A stretch of DNA of 64,000 bases from Paraconiothyrium sp. Pb-2020. Lineage: Eukaryota; Ascomycota; Dothideomycetes; Pleosporales; Didymosphaeriaceae. The position numbers and the translations under genes were made by a program. A model generated the notes under the pieces. The model was not told where the DNA came from. It worked only from the letters and a program-made list of their open reading frames with translations, and did not search any database. Location: the NCBI GenBank assembly GCA_022419385.1, contig JAJUBI010000004.1:4631286-4695285 (forward strand), given 5' to 3'. Shown one piece after another: positions 21,190 through 32,847 of the stretch; the first letter of the stretch is position 1; each line of letters starts with the position of its first letter.

Positions 21190-21506
21190 CTTCGCGTGTA
21201 ATCAAGAGTGGTAGTGTTGTAATGTGCGAGTGTTGTCGTTGCGGAGTGTACGCTTTGCTCCAGTCTCCAAGTCTCCCCAAAATTTCCAACGTTTTTCCGA
21301 CGCCCCGCTAGCGTTATCTTATCACGACCACTGGATCTCATCTTATCAGATTTTCCTTCCATCTTATCAGATCCTCTCCAAACACCTGGCAACATCGATT
21401 CAGCCCTGCGGTAATTCGGCCCTATACGTGGGGACCCCTGAGACGTCACAGTACGCGTCGAAACACAGCAACCTTCCCCATTACGACCAGAGTACGCGTG
21501 TCCATC
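21190..21506. promoter_or_regulatory. divergent promoter region, Nop16 / ZIP transporter
   Basis: This 317-bp gap contains three close copies of a short cttatcag/cttatca motif (21318-21325, 21342-21350, 21363-21371) with GATA cores (tgataag on the opposite strand). GATA-factor binding is plausible by motif only. Confidence 0.35.
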
Positions 21507-22906
21507 ATGGTCTCACGCCGCAACAGAACGATCGCATCCCTGTCACTCTTCCTAGCAGTATGGGCCTGGAATGCATCGGCAGCAGCTGTAAAGGGTGAGA
21601 CTGCCGGTGTTGATGTGGGTGCGTTGAGTTCCCCGCAGATTGAGGAGCAGTTACAGGTAATTAATCAATGTCGCGTGCCCACCACAAACGCATACTTATA
21701 CTTACGGATATTAGAACTGCTCTCTTGTGCAGGCTCTCAATGCTCATAAGGTAGCTTCGAGCCCATCTGGGTCGAGCTTGACGTCCAAGATCTTCGCCTT
21801 TCTGTTCCCTGGCAGCCCCGCCGTCAACGCTCTCCTCGCGACATTGTACATCTCCGGTCCACCCAATTTCCTCCTCGCATTATGTCCGCCCAATATCGAC
21901 CCTTCGTCGCTGTCGGTGATGGTAGCTTTTGCTGTTGGTGGGCTGTTGGGTGATACACTGTTCCACCTGCTGCCTGAGATCTTCTTGGGCGAAGATGAGC
22001 ACGATAAAGTCAAATTTGTTATGGTAGAGCCCAACAAGAACTTGTTACTTGGTGTTGCCATCATGGTGGGCTTTGTCACCTTTGTGGCTATGGACAAGGG
22101 TTTAAGGATAGCGACGGGTGGTGAGGGCGGTCATGATCATTCTCACGGTCATGCTCACGAGAAGACCGAGCCGATTGCTACCACAACGGGAACTGAGCTC
22201 AATGGTATGTCAATGCACTCACACGCGAATCCCTCTTAACATTTGATAGGTTCTAAGGACATTGTCCGAGCCCGCAAGCCTGCTGCGAATGCCTCTACTC
22301 CGTCGGACACTCCTCGGGAGCCAGAGAAAGAAATTAATCCGAGCGTTAAGCTTGGTGGCTACCTCAATCTTATCGCGGATTTTACTCACAACATCACCGA
22401 TGGTTTAGCGATGAGCTCTTCTTTCTACGCTTCCCCCACCATTGGCGCGACCACAACCGTCGCTGTCTTCTTCCACGAGATACCCCACGAGGTCGGCGAC
22501 TTTGCGCTTCTCATCCAGTCAGGCTTCAGCAAGCGAGCTGCCATGGGTGCGCAGTTCGTCACAGCTCTAGGCGCGCTGCTTGGAACGTGCATTGGCATTG
22601 CTATCCAGGAACTTGGTGGTAACTCTGCATCTGAAGGTTTGGAAGGCCCAGGGTTGTTCGGCACAAGCTTGAGATGGGGAGACATGCTCCTGCCGTTCAC
22701 GGCTGGCACTTTTCTATATGTTGGAACAGTGGCAGTCATTCCAGAGCTTCTTGAGACCGGTCCTGAAAAGGGAAAGGAATTGAGGAAGACTATCACGCAG
22801 TTTGCAGCCATGTTCACAGGGGCTGGCATCATGCTTGCGTAAGTGTTGTCAAGGCTGCGTCGAGTGGAATTACAGCGCTAACAATCGCAGGATTTCCTGG
22901 TCTTGA
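21507..22906 (+). CDS. ZIP-family zinc transporter (SLC39/KE4 type)
   Basis: Exons 21507-21656, 21733-22204, 22250-22838 and 22891-22906 encode 408 aa. ZIP proteins move Zn2+ and related ions into the cytosol; the closest recognisable type is the endoplasmic-reticulum KE4/YKE4 branch. A signal-anchor starts the protein (SLSLFLAVWAWNASAAA). Membrane segment motifs are GGLLGDTLFHLLPE, the metal-site HNITDGLAMSSS (His254) and HEIPHEVGDFALL (His283). A His-rich loop (GGHDHSHGHAHEK) separates the segments. The last exon encodes only the final five residues (ISWS end). A luminal pre-domain binds QIEEQLQ and is spliced at the first intron. Confidence 0.92.
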
Positions 22907-24318
22907 ACCGTTGCACTACACCTTCGATCTTGATATTGTGCAATCCAAACTCGCCAGGGAGATCGTTCCAACACCGTCCGTTGATCTATTTAAGCGCGTT
23001 CCCTGTCTGAAAGCTCATTGCAGGCGTATCATCAGCATTGGGCAATTATCATAGAAGATAGACTGGATCATTGCATCCGATACACAACATGGGCATTTCT
23101 CGTGAAGATTACTGCCTCAAAGTGGCTAGAAGTACGCTCATTCGGTCCTTCGTGTTCGCAAGTGTGTAGGAATCTGGCAAGGAACATCCTGCGACGCCTC
23201 GCTGTCATTCGCAAATTACTGCCTGTCGTCGATCAACCTTCTTTCGGTGGCGTTTGTCCGGAGGTTTTCTATTTGACCGAGTCTACGCACGCAACGAGTT
23301 GGCGCGATGGATGCGGACATCTGAGCTCTACAGGAAAAATGGAATGGTGCAGGAATTCGCGGCCCCGCGGGCTTGGTGTGGCAGAAACGCTTACTTACCA
23401 TTTCGGGTATTGTTTGGCGATACGAGTTCACGACATGCAACTTGTTGGTGTCAAAGCAAGCTCGCAACGGCGACGCATGCTCTTTACTGTTCACATCGGT
23501 GGTCGTGGACTAGCATTTGCATGCCCCTTTGTGTCCCCTGCTCTGACCACCAAGTAAGTCGCAGACTGCAGTCTTCACGATGCAAGTGCACAAGCCGGGT
23601 GCATCGGCTTTCGAGGTACCGGGGTCGGGCTGGATCGACAACTGTAATGATGCACGGGGCAGTGGTTGTTCCGAGCCACGCTTGAAACGTGCAAAAAATA
23701 GGTCGCATCACCAATGCTGGCCCCCAATCCTCACCACCAAGGAGCGACGCGACCAATCAATAATTGCTCCGAACGCTTGGCTCACCTCCAGACCAACCCG
23801 AAATCTCTTAGGGCTGTGTGCCACGGGGCGCTTCCCGCTGACAGACGATCGCTCGCAGCGGTGCCCTGTCTGTATGGAGGCTGGAGGTTGGTTGTGCCGG
23901 GGCGGAGTATGGCGGAGGATGTGTATACGTTGAAATGAGGAAAGTCGCGGGATACGTATAAGCTGACGGCTGGGACGTTGCTTGCCTCAGCGTTCTTACA
24001 GTTCTTGTGACAGTTCGTGAAAAGCGTGAAATCAACAGCAGCAGCAGGCACCAGGAGTTAGTAATTTGGATCGGAGTTCTGCACTACGTCCCCGCAATAC
24101 GCACGTACGAATCCGATACGAGTCGTCAGCCTACCAGCCGAACTACCGCGCTGAACGTCGTTTACATTGACACCATCTTCACTCACGTTGCTCATTGAGC
24201 TGTGAACATCATCACCATCATCTCATCCATCAACAACACTTCCACGTTTCGAAAAGTTAGCTTTGGTACGCATCATATTCGAATGAGGACCTCTACCTCG
24301 TCGACTTCTATCTCGAAC
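22907..24318. other. intergenic, no gene recognised
   Basis: About 1.4 kb. Open frames up to 179 codons occur (for example 23018-23557 plus) but their composition (Arg/Cys/His-rich, no domain, no start context) fits chance reading in GC-rich DNA. No repeat or RNA gene was recognised. Confidence 0.4.
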
Positions 24319-24679
24319 ATGCTCCGCTCCCCGCCTACACACATCACTGCCTTCCTCGTTGCTCTTGGCCTCCTCGCTTTATGCTACAACCTGCTAGCAA
24401 CCTTCCCGTCACTCACTTCGAACCTTCGAATACGCCCAACACGCCTTGCCCAAGGACAACTACTGCACCAAGGACATCGGCGAGGGTGTATGTTGCGATC
24501 TGTTCATGGCCGCAGAGCCCTGCGTAGAAGCATGCCGAGAAGAGCATATGGACAGGGAGACTTTCACGCTGACGCAGGAGTTCGAGGTGTGCGAGGAGCA
24601 GTGTCTTTCGGCTTACACGATGCAATGCGCTGATGACGGAGCACGGGAGGGTGCCGCAGGCGAAGACGTAAAGCCTTGA
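24319..24679 (+). pseudogene. membrane-anchored Cys-rich small protein with apparent frameshift
   Basis: The first frame from the Met at 24319 (an upstream in-frame Met lies at 24283) gives a signal-anchor (ITAFLVALGLLALCYNLLAT). Past about 24420-24440 the sensible sequence lies in another frame: FEYAQHALPKDNYC, IGEGVCCDLF, EPCVEACREEH, EFEVCEEQCLSAYTMQC. Eight cysteines with CC, CxxxC and CxxxC spacings form a compact putative disulfide module. No GT/AG pair explains the switch, so either a small indel or a base error separates anchor and module. The two pieces read as one roughly 120-aa protein type. Function is unknown. Confidence 0.45.
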
Positions 24680-24717
24680 ACGGCCACCCACCCGTCTAAC
24701 ACAACAACTACCAGACT

Positions 24718-25097
24718 ATGGCTCCCTGCACAACAACGACCATGACTACCGTCGCCATACACCTCGACTTCGCCATTGATGGGCACGCAATTAGGGTGAG
24801 ACGTGTGGCGGTGCCGATATCCGTGGCGGAGGGCTTGGCTCGGGAGATGCGGGCGGGTATCGGCATTAAGGGGTGGCGCACTTCGATACCGAGATTTGAA
24901 CATCAAAGATCGCCTCGTTGACCTGGAGACGGATTAAAAACATCATTGCGGTGCTGAACAATGCACGCACGAAAGACGACTCGATCACTGCCGTACGGTC
25001 GAAAGAGCACACTGTCGGATTACTGTCTTTCGAAGACGAATTGGACTTCGTTGGTCGCCACCCGGCACCCGTGGGAACGAGGATCAAGTATCTCTAG
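24718..25097 (+). CDS. small hypothetical protein, tentative two-exon model
   Basis: A start at 24718 opens MAPCTTTTMTTVAIHLDF; a donor gtgaga at 24796 and acceptor catcaaag ending at 24908 join it in frame to IASLTWRRIKNIIAVLNN and EHTVGLLSFEDELDFVGRH, ending at 25097 (88 aa). The second exon has convincing amphipathic, charged composition; the first is less sure. The 113-nt intron lacks an obvious branch motif. No family is recognised. It follows the Cys-rich gene by about 40 bp. Confidence 0.35.
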
Positions 25098-27477
25098 ATG
25101 GTTTTCTTAGAGATTTCAGGGGCTGTACTTGCATCGAACAACACCTTGTGGTGGGGATCAAGATGCTCCAAGACATGGCATACGCATTAGAGCGCAACTG
25201 TATACTATCATTGATACCCATCCTTTTCCATACTGTCTCCAAATGACATATGAATTTTCTAAATCGAGCGCTTTAAAGTTCACAGCACAAGACATGCAAG
25301 CCCGAAACTAAGCGACACATGCTTCGCTATACCCGTCTTTTCCCCTAAAGCTTGTTTCGATGGGGTCTTGATGGTAGACCTCCAGCAAGTGCAGGATTAA
25401 GAACATTGACCAGGATGTCCTGCTCCTTAGATTGTACATCTTCTTGTTGACCTCTGACGCGCACATCAGCTATCTAGACGCGTTCATACACTGCAACACC
25501 ACTGACCATCGTGTCGAACATGAGATAGAAGGGGCCGCTGTTCTTATTATTATTTGCGTGAAAAAATGTGCCACCCTACAGCCGGAATCAGATATTGTTA
25601 CTAAAGAGTGAGGTTGTATTCTATCTATCTTGATATACATATGTTAATAGTCTAATACCTTACTTTAGCTCTACCAGCCTGAAAGATAACTCTAATGAGA
25701 AACAGATGGCACGACGCTCGTGAGTCGCTGCATCTTTGTCGTTCCGCTGGGCACGCGCGGAGATTCGATCTTTGGGTTTCCGATGAAGCAATCGATGTTG
25801 TCGGAATACTTTGCGTACTGCTTATCTGGTGTGGGTGTATATCGTTGGTGTGAGTGTATGTGAGCTCAAGGCCGAATATGGGATAAGGAAGAGTACGAGG
25901 TCTGCCTGGTCATACGATGTCATCAGAAGGGAGATGTCAAATCTAAACGCCAGACCGCTCTGTTATGTGTGACTCAAACTGCAGGCGAGATCCCCTGCAG
26001 TGGCGAGTATGCTGGGGTAGACGAGATGGAGGCGCAAACAGGCGTTCCTCGCAATCAACTTTGCTTTTCATTCTACGGATGCGACGCCTTTTGGCTCGGC
26101 CTAGACGCCACCGTTAAACTCTACAGCCCACCCAGCAACAGTTACGGGAAGAAAGTGTAGAATCCGCCTCGGTCGTTGCGATACAGTCATGCCTGCTCGT
26201 CGATATAGGTGCATTCGCTCTAGCTGCTGGCGCACGTATAACCAGGTCTGTCGCTGTTGTGGTCACCCTTAGTCCCGGGCGAGGCTTGCACACACGCCTG
26301 CACATACTGTGTTGCAATGTTCGTGAGAATAGCTTTGATGTGACTTGTTGGTGTTTTGTTAAGTGGTGCTGCGGAACCATAATACGCGATTAGCTGCTTG
26401 ATAAGGCGGTACTGCCTACATAGGTACCGGTAAGAGCGAAATCAACCTCTGCATCGCCTACCTCACTTCTATCCTCGTCTACATCGTCCCACACCCTTGT
26501 CCACATACGCCTTTCTCGCTAATCATGGCTATGCAGAAGCTTGTGCCCGCTAATAGATTCACGCTAGGGAGCGCCTTCCCTTCCACGACACCCAATCCCC
26601 TCTGTCCAAAGATACCCTAAAACAACGACTCAACAAGCATTGCCTTCAAATCAAAGCCACCAACATATCTTTGACGAAGATCACCAGAAAACCTGTATTC
26701 GGCACGGTACAAGCTGCATTGTTACACACACAATTTAGACACGAATAAGTATTCCGCCCAAAAGAAAGCATGGAAGCGAAGCGACTGCACCATGCCGCAG
26801 CCGTGATGTTTAAAGAATGGGTTGCGTTCCGCTGTTTGCTTTCGTAGCCAAATAATCGGCCGTGGCTTGCTCCAAACACAGTACTAGATGCGTCTGCTAT
26901 GCAGCTGCGGTGTCGTCGCTCCTCAGGTGTACAATTAAGTGTACGCGACGAGCAAACCGGTGCGCAATCTCACCTCGACGGCGCCCTGCAGCACGCAGAG
27001 ACCATCGGAACAGTGTCAACAGCGACCCGAGAGTTCGGCATACCGAGTTCTCGTACATTCGCTGACCCTCGTGCGTTCGCTGGACTAGCCTCGTGTTGCC
27101 CGATTCACCTTGCGAGGCTTGCGTGTGATTCTTCCAGCAGGGCATTCAGTGGCTAGCAGCGCATGCAATGGGCGGATTTCTGGGTGGCCATGCGCACCAC
27201 TTTCCACGCAAGGTTGACCCCACGGGCTAATTGATAGGACTCAAACTCGAACTGTATCGAGAAGGAATACAAAAAAGCTCGCTTCCGTGGCCAGAAAGTC
27301 CAAGAACGAACATCAGCCTCCTATGAAAAGCATTACACTGATTGTCGCTATGTCACAACTCCACGCTGAATTTGTCAAGCGAGGATTTTGGGTCAGCTTT
27401 TACCAGTCTACAAAGACAAGCACCAGTATATATACTGACATACATATGTTTAGGTCAACAACCCGGACGGTCCTATC
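25098..27477. other. 2.4-kb intergenic stretch, no gene recognised
   Basis: No open frame with recognisable content is present on either strand. The stretch around 25540-25700 is AT-rich. No terminal repeats or transposase fragments were seen by eye. Confidence 0.4.
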
Positions 27478-29994
27478 ATGGGCCAAACAATCACCACAGA
27501 TACCAGGACGGGAACCGTGATCGTCGCCTTTATAGCCATCTTGACGACTTTCGGCATCGGAAATTTCTGGAACCTCGTTGTATTTGCATACCATCAAATG
27601 CGGGTGCATAAAAAACCTACCGATGGTTTATATAGACAGCAACAGGCTTTAATGCGAACTCTATCCCCGCCAAATACAATGCTTTCAGATTGGCTAAAGC
27701 TCTGGTGGCACTGGAGGAACAGGAATGACCGCACATTAGTGCGCTCTTTGCCCTTTTTGGTTCTTGCGTTTGTTTTCTTTGGCGCAACGGTAGTGGTGGG
27801 TGTGTTCTCATCCTATTTTGTGAATAGTGACGACATCACCGTTCTTGTATCGAGCCCTTATTGCGGTCCGATTGATTATCAGGGCGTTAATGTCCCCGAC
27901 GACTCCGTAGAGTCATGGAGGGCATGGTATGTGGCTTATGCCGGTAGGATTTCCGAATTAGGGGATCGATATGTAAGAGACTGCTACAAAAATCAAAGCG
28001 CAACAACGACAACAACGACAACAACAGAACGATGCAGGAATTTCGTTCGTCCAACAATACCTTCGGGCCGGGAAAGAACGTCGTGTCCTTTCGAGCAATC
28101 TATCTGCAAGAATATCTCTCAGCCAGGTCTTGCCATGGACACGGGCCTACTTGATCTTAATGATTATCTTGGTCTTAATCTCGCTGCTAAGCACAAGATG
28201 AAATTCCGCCACAAAGCTACATGCGCAATTTTAGAACTCGAAGGCCATTACGACGTTATTGTCAGCTCAAATTCAACCGGAACAGAATTAGCTTGGGTTT
28301 TAGGCCGAAAATTGTACTCCGAAGAACAATTGAGGCGCTTCTATCTTGGCGAAACTGGCGCCGGGAACTACACAATGTCCATATCCTATATGCCGATAGA
28401 TCTATCGAGACGCATGGAAGCTGCGTAAGTGACATTAAGCTTGAGACAATCTGTACAGATTTGTTAACTTACTGCAACAGTCCTCAGTGGCACTACTCTT
28501 CACCCTTTTGGAAGAATTCTAGCTCTTTGAAGAGTAACGAAAGTGATCTGTTTCTCACCTTTGTGCTTATGCATAGTGTGGGTTATTTGGAGCCCGTAGA
28601 AGATCCGTTGTTCTCGGCACATAGGATGATCCGGATAGTTGAAACCAACAATTCTACCCGAACAATTTATCAGGCAGACGAGCCTGTCTCCGTATATGGC
28701 TGCCAGTATCAAGCAAGTCTATGGGCTCACGGCTGATAAACAGACGACTGACTCGATATCAGTATCAATTTTGCTTTGCTCAGGATGACCAGAAAGATGT
28801 ATGCCTGACACTCCAGGGTTTGCCTTCAACACAACCCTTATCCGATTTGCCTTCTGTTAGCGAAACACAACTTGCGCTCTTCAAGCTACTCGTAAATTTA
28901 CTAGCCTATCACCATGCTGGAACAGCCCTTGCTTTCTTCCAACCCGTCGGCCTCAATCCTCAATATAACGCACCCTTGCCGAGCGATCAATGGGTTCATC
29001 AATTAGTGCTGTTAAACAATGTTGCTATTACACAGATTCAAATCGCACTATCAACATACGCGGTTGGACCCTCAACCCTAGATCTGGGTGTGCCCACGCC
29101 TATGCGGAACGGTCAATCGGAGGCCGAGAAGGCACTATGCGGTTTACAACGGATGCGAAGCCCTGGAGGATACGTGTAAGTCTACCTTGATAATAAGAAA
29201 ATCAAGTTAACGCTTTGATATATAATTTCCGCGAAGCTAACTCAACATTTAGCAACATTCATGTCTTCACATTAACCTTCATAATTACACTGTGTGTAGT
29301 GACTATGGTGCTCGACATTCTCCTACTCAAGTTTCTTATCTTCTGGGATAAGCCTAGAAAGCTGCTTGCTCCGCGTATACATTCTTGGATCAACGACGGC
29401 GTTTTCCAATTCCAGCGCCGCGCATATGAAGCGCACGGCGAAGGCACGTGGGAGCGTCTTGGGGAGGAGATACCCGTGACTACAAGAGGCATTGAACTGA
29501 CTAATTTGCCACCGAACTCAACGCCTCTCTGCAAATGCAACACCATGTCTTCGACGGGAGGTAGTTCGCTCTCTTCAAGTACAGCAACAGGCCCGCAAAA
29601 TCAGTCTCAAGTCAGCAATTTACAAACCCAGCCAGCGACGGCGCAAGCGCAACCAGTAACAAGGACTGCACAAAAAGTTGGTCGGACGATTTCGCGGACC
29701 GCATCAGCTACTACAAACCCGCAAAGTGGATTGAACTCGACAACTATAGGATCTGTATCTCGAGCGTCGACTTCGCCGTCGCCCACTATTGCAACGACTT
29801 CCCAAGCGGTGTCTCGTGCACCAGCTACACCGTCCGCGCTCGCGCTCGCGACTACGAATCCGCAGGCTGGATCGAACTCGACAAATATTAGATCGATGCC
29901 TCCAATCCCGTTATCTGCACCTCCTGCGAAGACAACACAACTTGAACCTAAATCAACACTTGCAGCTGGCTTTCGCCCATCGAACTCACAGTAA
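27478..29994 (+). CDS. large membrane protein of unknown function
   Basis: Exons 27478-28424, 28481-28712, 28763-29175 and 29253-29994 encode 777 aa. Two N-terminal membrane segments (about residues 13-38, and 92-113 with FLVLAFVFFGATVVVGVFSS) precede a large Cys- and sequon-containing domain (SSPYCGPIDYQG, RDCYKNQS, CPFEQSICKNIS). A third segment near residue 540 (FTLTFIITLCVVTMVLDILL) is followed by a Ser/Thr/Gln/Ala-rich tail with two related blocks (SATTNPQSGLNSTTIGS and LATTNPQAGSNSTNIRS). The middle is presumably extracytoplasmic. The second intron (28713-28762) appears to use a GC donor (gcaagt) since no GT site keeps the frame. Long tracts of ACA repeats encode TTTTTTTT near residue 180. 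I do not recognise the family. Confidence 0.75.
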
Positions 29995-31136
29995 CCAAAA
30001 AGGACGCCTTATGCATAACTGTGGCTTGACTGTTTTATCTTGGTACGAGCAGTAGCTGGTGTGGAATATACGAGTGTTGGTGTATACCGAGGAGGATTAT
30101 ATAGAAACCCTATAGAAGCGATGAATTAGATGCACCCAGAGAGACGTTCCTTAGTCAGGAAGCTTCCTCTCGTATATGGACCATGCAATCACAATAGACA
30201 CGTTCGAAGCAGTAGCCATTGTGACGCGAGCAAGATCGTTTGTCCGTCCGACAGAATCTCATGATGCCCTGGGAACACATCAACATCCAATAGAGAAGAA
30301 GCGGTTTTGTTCCGATGTAACCTTATTGCTTTGTGTGAACCGCGTGACTAAGGATGAAAGATTGGGCCATGAATCGACTCAATACAAGTTATGGGAGGCA
30401 CTTAGTCACAGTGATCAATCGTGGTCAGCATCCTCATCACAAGTGCTCAGTGACTCCTGACCAATGCACGCATTGTCCGTAGGTAGTACGCCTATCGTAG
30501 TGTTCTTTTTCATTGGTACAGCCAACGCTAGCAGCCGTTTCATCAATGAGCTAAGGCGTCCGGATCAGTGACTACCCATCCGTAACGCGTGCCGGTTCGC
30601 AAAGTTCTGGATTCTCAAACACTATTTTGCTCTACCAGGACATGCTAATGAATTGCCGGAGCTGCGTACAGAATTTCCGGAGAAAACCAACTTGTCCGAG
30701 CGATATAGTGGTCCAGCGTCACGTTACAAGTCTGGAGATTGTGTGCGGGCTGTGTTGGCCAGGACATACTGTACGTTGTCCGAATAGGGGTGTGATAGAG
30801 ATGCACTGAGTGTGATCGGACACCTAAGCAATCGATAATCGCTGCCTGTGCTGTACGACGCCGCTGATATTTCTACGTGCTTCAACGATGTTCCATGAGA
30901 GGAGCATGAAACGGTGATTTGGGCGGTGCCGGCAATTGGTGGTGTAGGAAGCAATTTCCCGTTGCCAAGGCCCAGCAATCTCGCTACAGCGCCTCCTGCG
31001 TCGCTGCCTAAAGAGCTTGCGCCCTCCACCATCGCCAATCCCTTCCTCTTTGTTGACTGTCCATTACTTCACTTTCGCTCGTTTCTTACTTTTCAGCGCA
31101 TATTTGCGCGTCCATTCGCTCTGTATATACTTAATA
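29995..31136. other. intergenic, no gene recognised
   Basis: About 1.1 kb of spacer with short, uninformative open frames. The CT-rich stretch at 31020-31090 is probably the promoter/5' leader of the next gene. Confidence 0.4.
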
Positions 31137-32402
31137 ATGTCGTCGCACGAACCTTCGGACGATACACCCCCTGCGGTGCCTCCGCGCAGTTCGCAGCGTG
31201 ACTCGCTCTCAAATTCGACCTCAAACCGCGACTCTCTCTATCGCGCGTCGCCCCAAATCTCGCCCGTCCAGCCATCGCATCCCGCCATCGCTGAAAGCTC
31301 CTCAACGGATCCAGTGCCGCCTCAGGTCCCTCAAAAGACGGTGCAACCGCAATCGGCCCCCACGACCCAGCCAACGCAAGCGCAACAGCTGCAAAATCTC
31401 TTCCCCACGGCCGCGCAGACCGAGACCGTCAAGACAAAACGCCAGGAACTGGAAGAGGGCGATGCGCATTGGAAATGGAAGATCGGTTTCCGCGCTATCA
31501 GCATCATTGTGGGGCTTATCGGCATCGGATGTGCTGCATGGATCACAGCCCACTTCACCGGCAGCTTGTACTCGTACTCATACTCGTACTACTACTTCGA
31601 TGATGCAGAGCTTGTTCCCTGGACCCTCATTACCTTCGCTCTGTCCGTTGTCTGGAGCGCAGCCTGCGTCATCACCTTCTTCGCGCGTCATCTGAATGCT
31701 CCAATGCACCCCGGAGCCCAAGTCGGCTGCGATCTCATTCTCTGGTTGGGCTTCGCTATCACAGGCTCGTTTGCCGTCATCGGCACCATGGACGTCGGTA
31801 GCTTCGGCAGCGATGGCACGCTCGGCTATTTCTCCTCGTCCTCAGGCGATTACACGCAGGCTAGCAATGGCACATGGGTCTGGACTACTTCTTCGTCGTC
31901 TTCGTCCTACTACAGCAGCTCAACTCGAAGCTGCGAAACCGGAAGCGGAACCTTTTCTACTTGCGCGGAGCAAGATGCCTATGTCAATGCTCTTTTCCAC
32001 TCCAAGACGCAACGCTACAATCTTGACCTGGCAGCGACTGTCTGCCAGTTCATCGCGCTCTTAATGCACTTCATCCTCTTCGTCTGGGCTTGTGTCGATA
32101 CGCAACGCAGAAACAGCCGCGGCGTGTCCAAGGACGCCGAGAAGTTGGCCGCTGACATCGTTATGAACATGGTGAAGAGCGGTGCCATCATCCCTGCCCC
32201 GGGCCAGGCACATTTCCCACCTATGGCACAACAGGGCGCTCCGATGGGATTCGTATACCCGCAGCAACAGTATCAACCATACCCGCAGCAGCAATACATG
32301 GGACAATACACCACGCCCGTAGCGCAAGGAAAGGCTCCCATACCGCAGCCCGCAGTGGCCTCAAGTAGTAACGAGAAAGGTCCGGGTCCGCGGTATGCGT
32401 AA
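31137..32402 (+). CDS. four-span membrane protein, unknown function
   Basis: This intronless gene encodes 421 aa from the Met at 31137 (MSSHEPSDDTPPAVPPRSS). The first 110 residues are Ser/Pro/Gln-rich and disordered. Four membrane segments follow: FRAISIIVGLIGIGCAAWIT, WTLITFALSVVWSAACVITF, DLILWLGFAITGSFAVIGTM, and CQFIALLMHFILFVWACV. The loop between segments 3 and 4 is Ser/Tyr/Gly-rich with a likely disulfide (SCETGSGTFSTCAEQ) and a sequon. The tail has a PQQQYQPYPQQQYMGQY repeat. The topology resembles MARVEL-like tetraspan proteins of fungal plasma membrane, by layout only. Confidence 0.75.
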   Translation: MSSHEPSDDTPPAVPPRSSQRDSLSNSTSNRDSLYRASPQISPVQPSHPAIAESSSTDPVPPQVPQKTVQPQSAPTTQPTQAQQLQNLFPTAAQTETVKTKRQELEEGDAHWKWKIGFRAISIIVGLIGIGCAAWITAHFTGSLYSYSYSYYYFDDAELVPWTLITFALSVVWSAACVITFFARHLNAPMHPGAQVGCDLILWLGFAITGSFAVIGTMDVGSFGSDGTLGYFSSSSGDYTQASNGTWVWTTSSSSSSYYSSSTRSCETGSGTFSTCAEQDAYVNALFHSKTQRYNLDLAATVCQFIALLMHFILFVWACVDTQRRNSRGVSKDAEKLAADIVMNMVKSGAIIPAPGQAHFPPMAQQGAPMGFVYPQQQYQPYPQQQYMGQYTTPVAQGKAPIPQPAVASSSNEKGPGPRYA

Positions 32403-32847
32403 GTGGAGGAACATGATCTGGCTCCCGTTTGGATTGTACTCTGCTTAGCGATGATACCCCTCGCATACATAATCTTAATGCCCATATATAGTTACGTAGA
32501 AATATACCCGTTTTGTTGTTCACTCGAGACCAGCGCGTGGTGTTGCTAAGGGCGTGATTAGTGTCGATGATAAGGTTGCGTTTAGTGTTGCGGCGGCCAT
32601 GCGTAACAGAGAGTGTGTGTGTGAATACACGCATACTCACGGACATGTCTATCTCACGAGCAGTACCTGATATCTTACCTCTCTCTCCTTTGCTTCCAAG
32701 CTCTGTACTATCCCACCACGCTAAAGGGGGATCTGACCTCGAGCTAGTCTCTGTCCTCGTGCCAGACCAGCATGCCACATTCTCAAAGCCCGAGCCCGTA
32801 CCCTCGTCGCCCTGGAATTCTTCAAACGTCTCACCATCACCGTCGTC
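32403..32847. other. intergenic, convergent 3' spacer
   Basis: No gene is seen; this is the 3' flank of two convergent genes. Confidence 0.4.

Noticed and set aside
23018..23557. 179-codon plus-strand frame
   Set aside because: No recognisable domain, irregular composition and no neighbouring exon support; likely chance.
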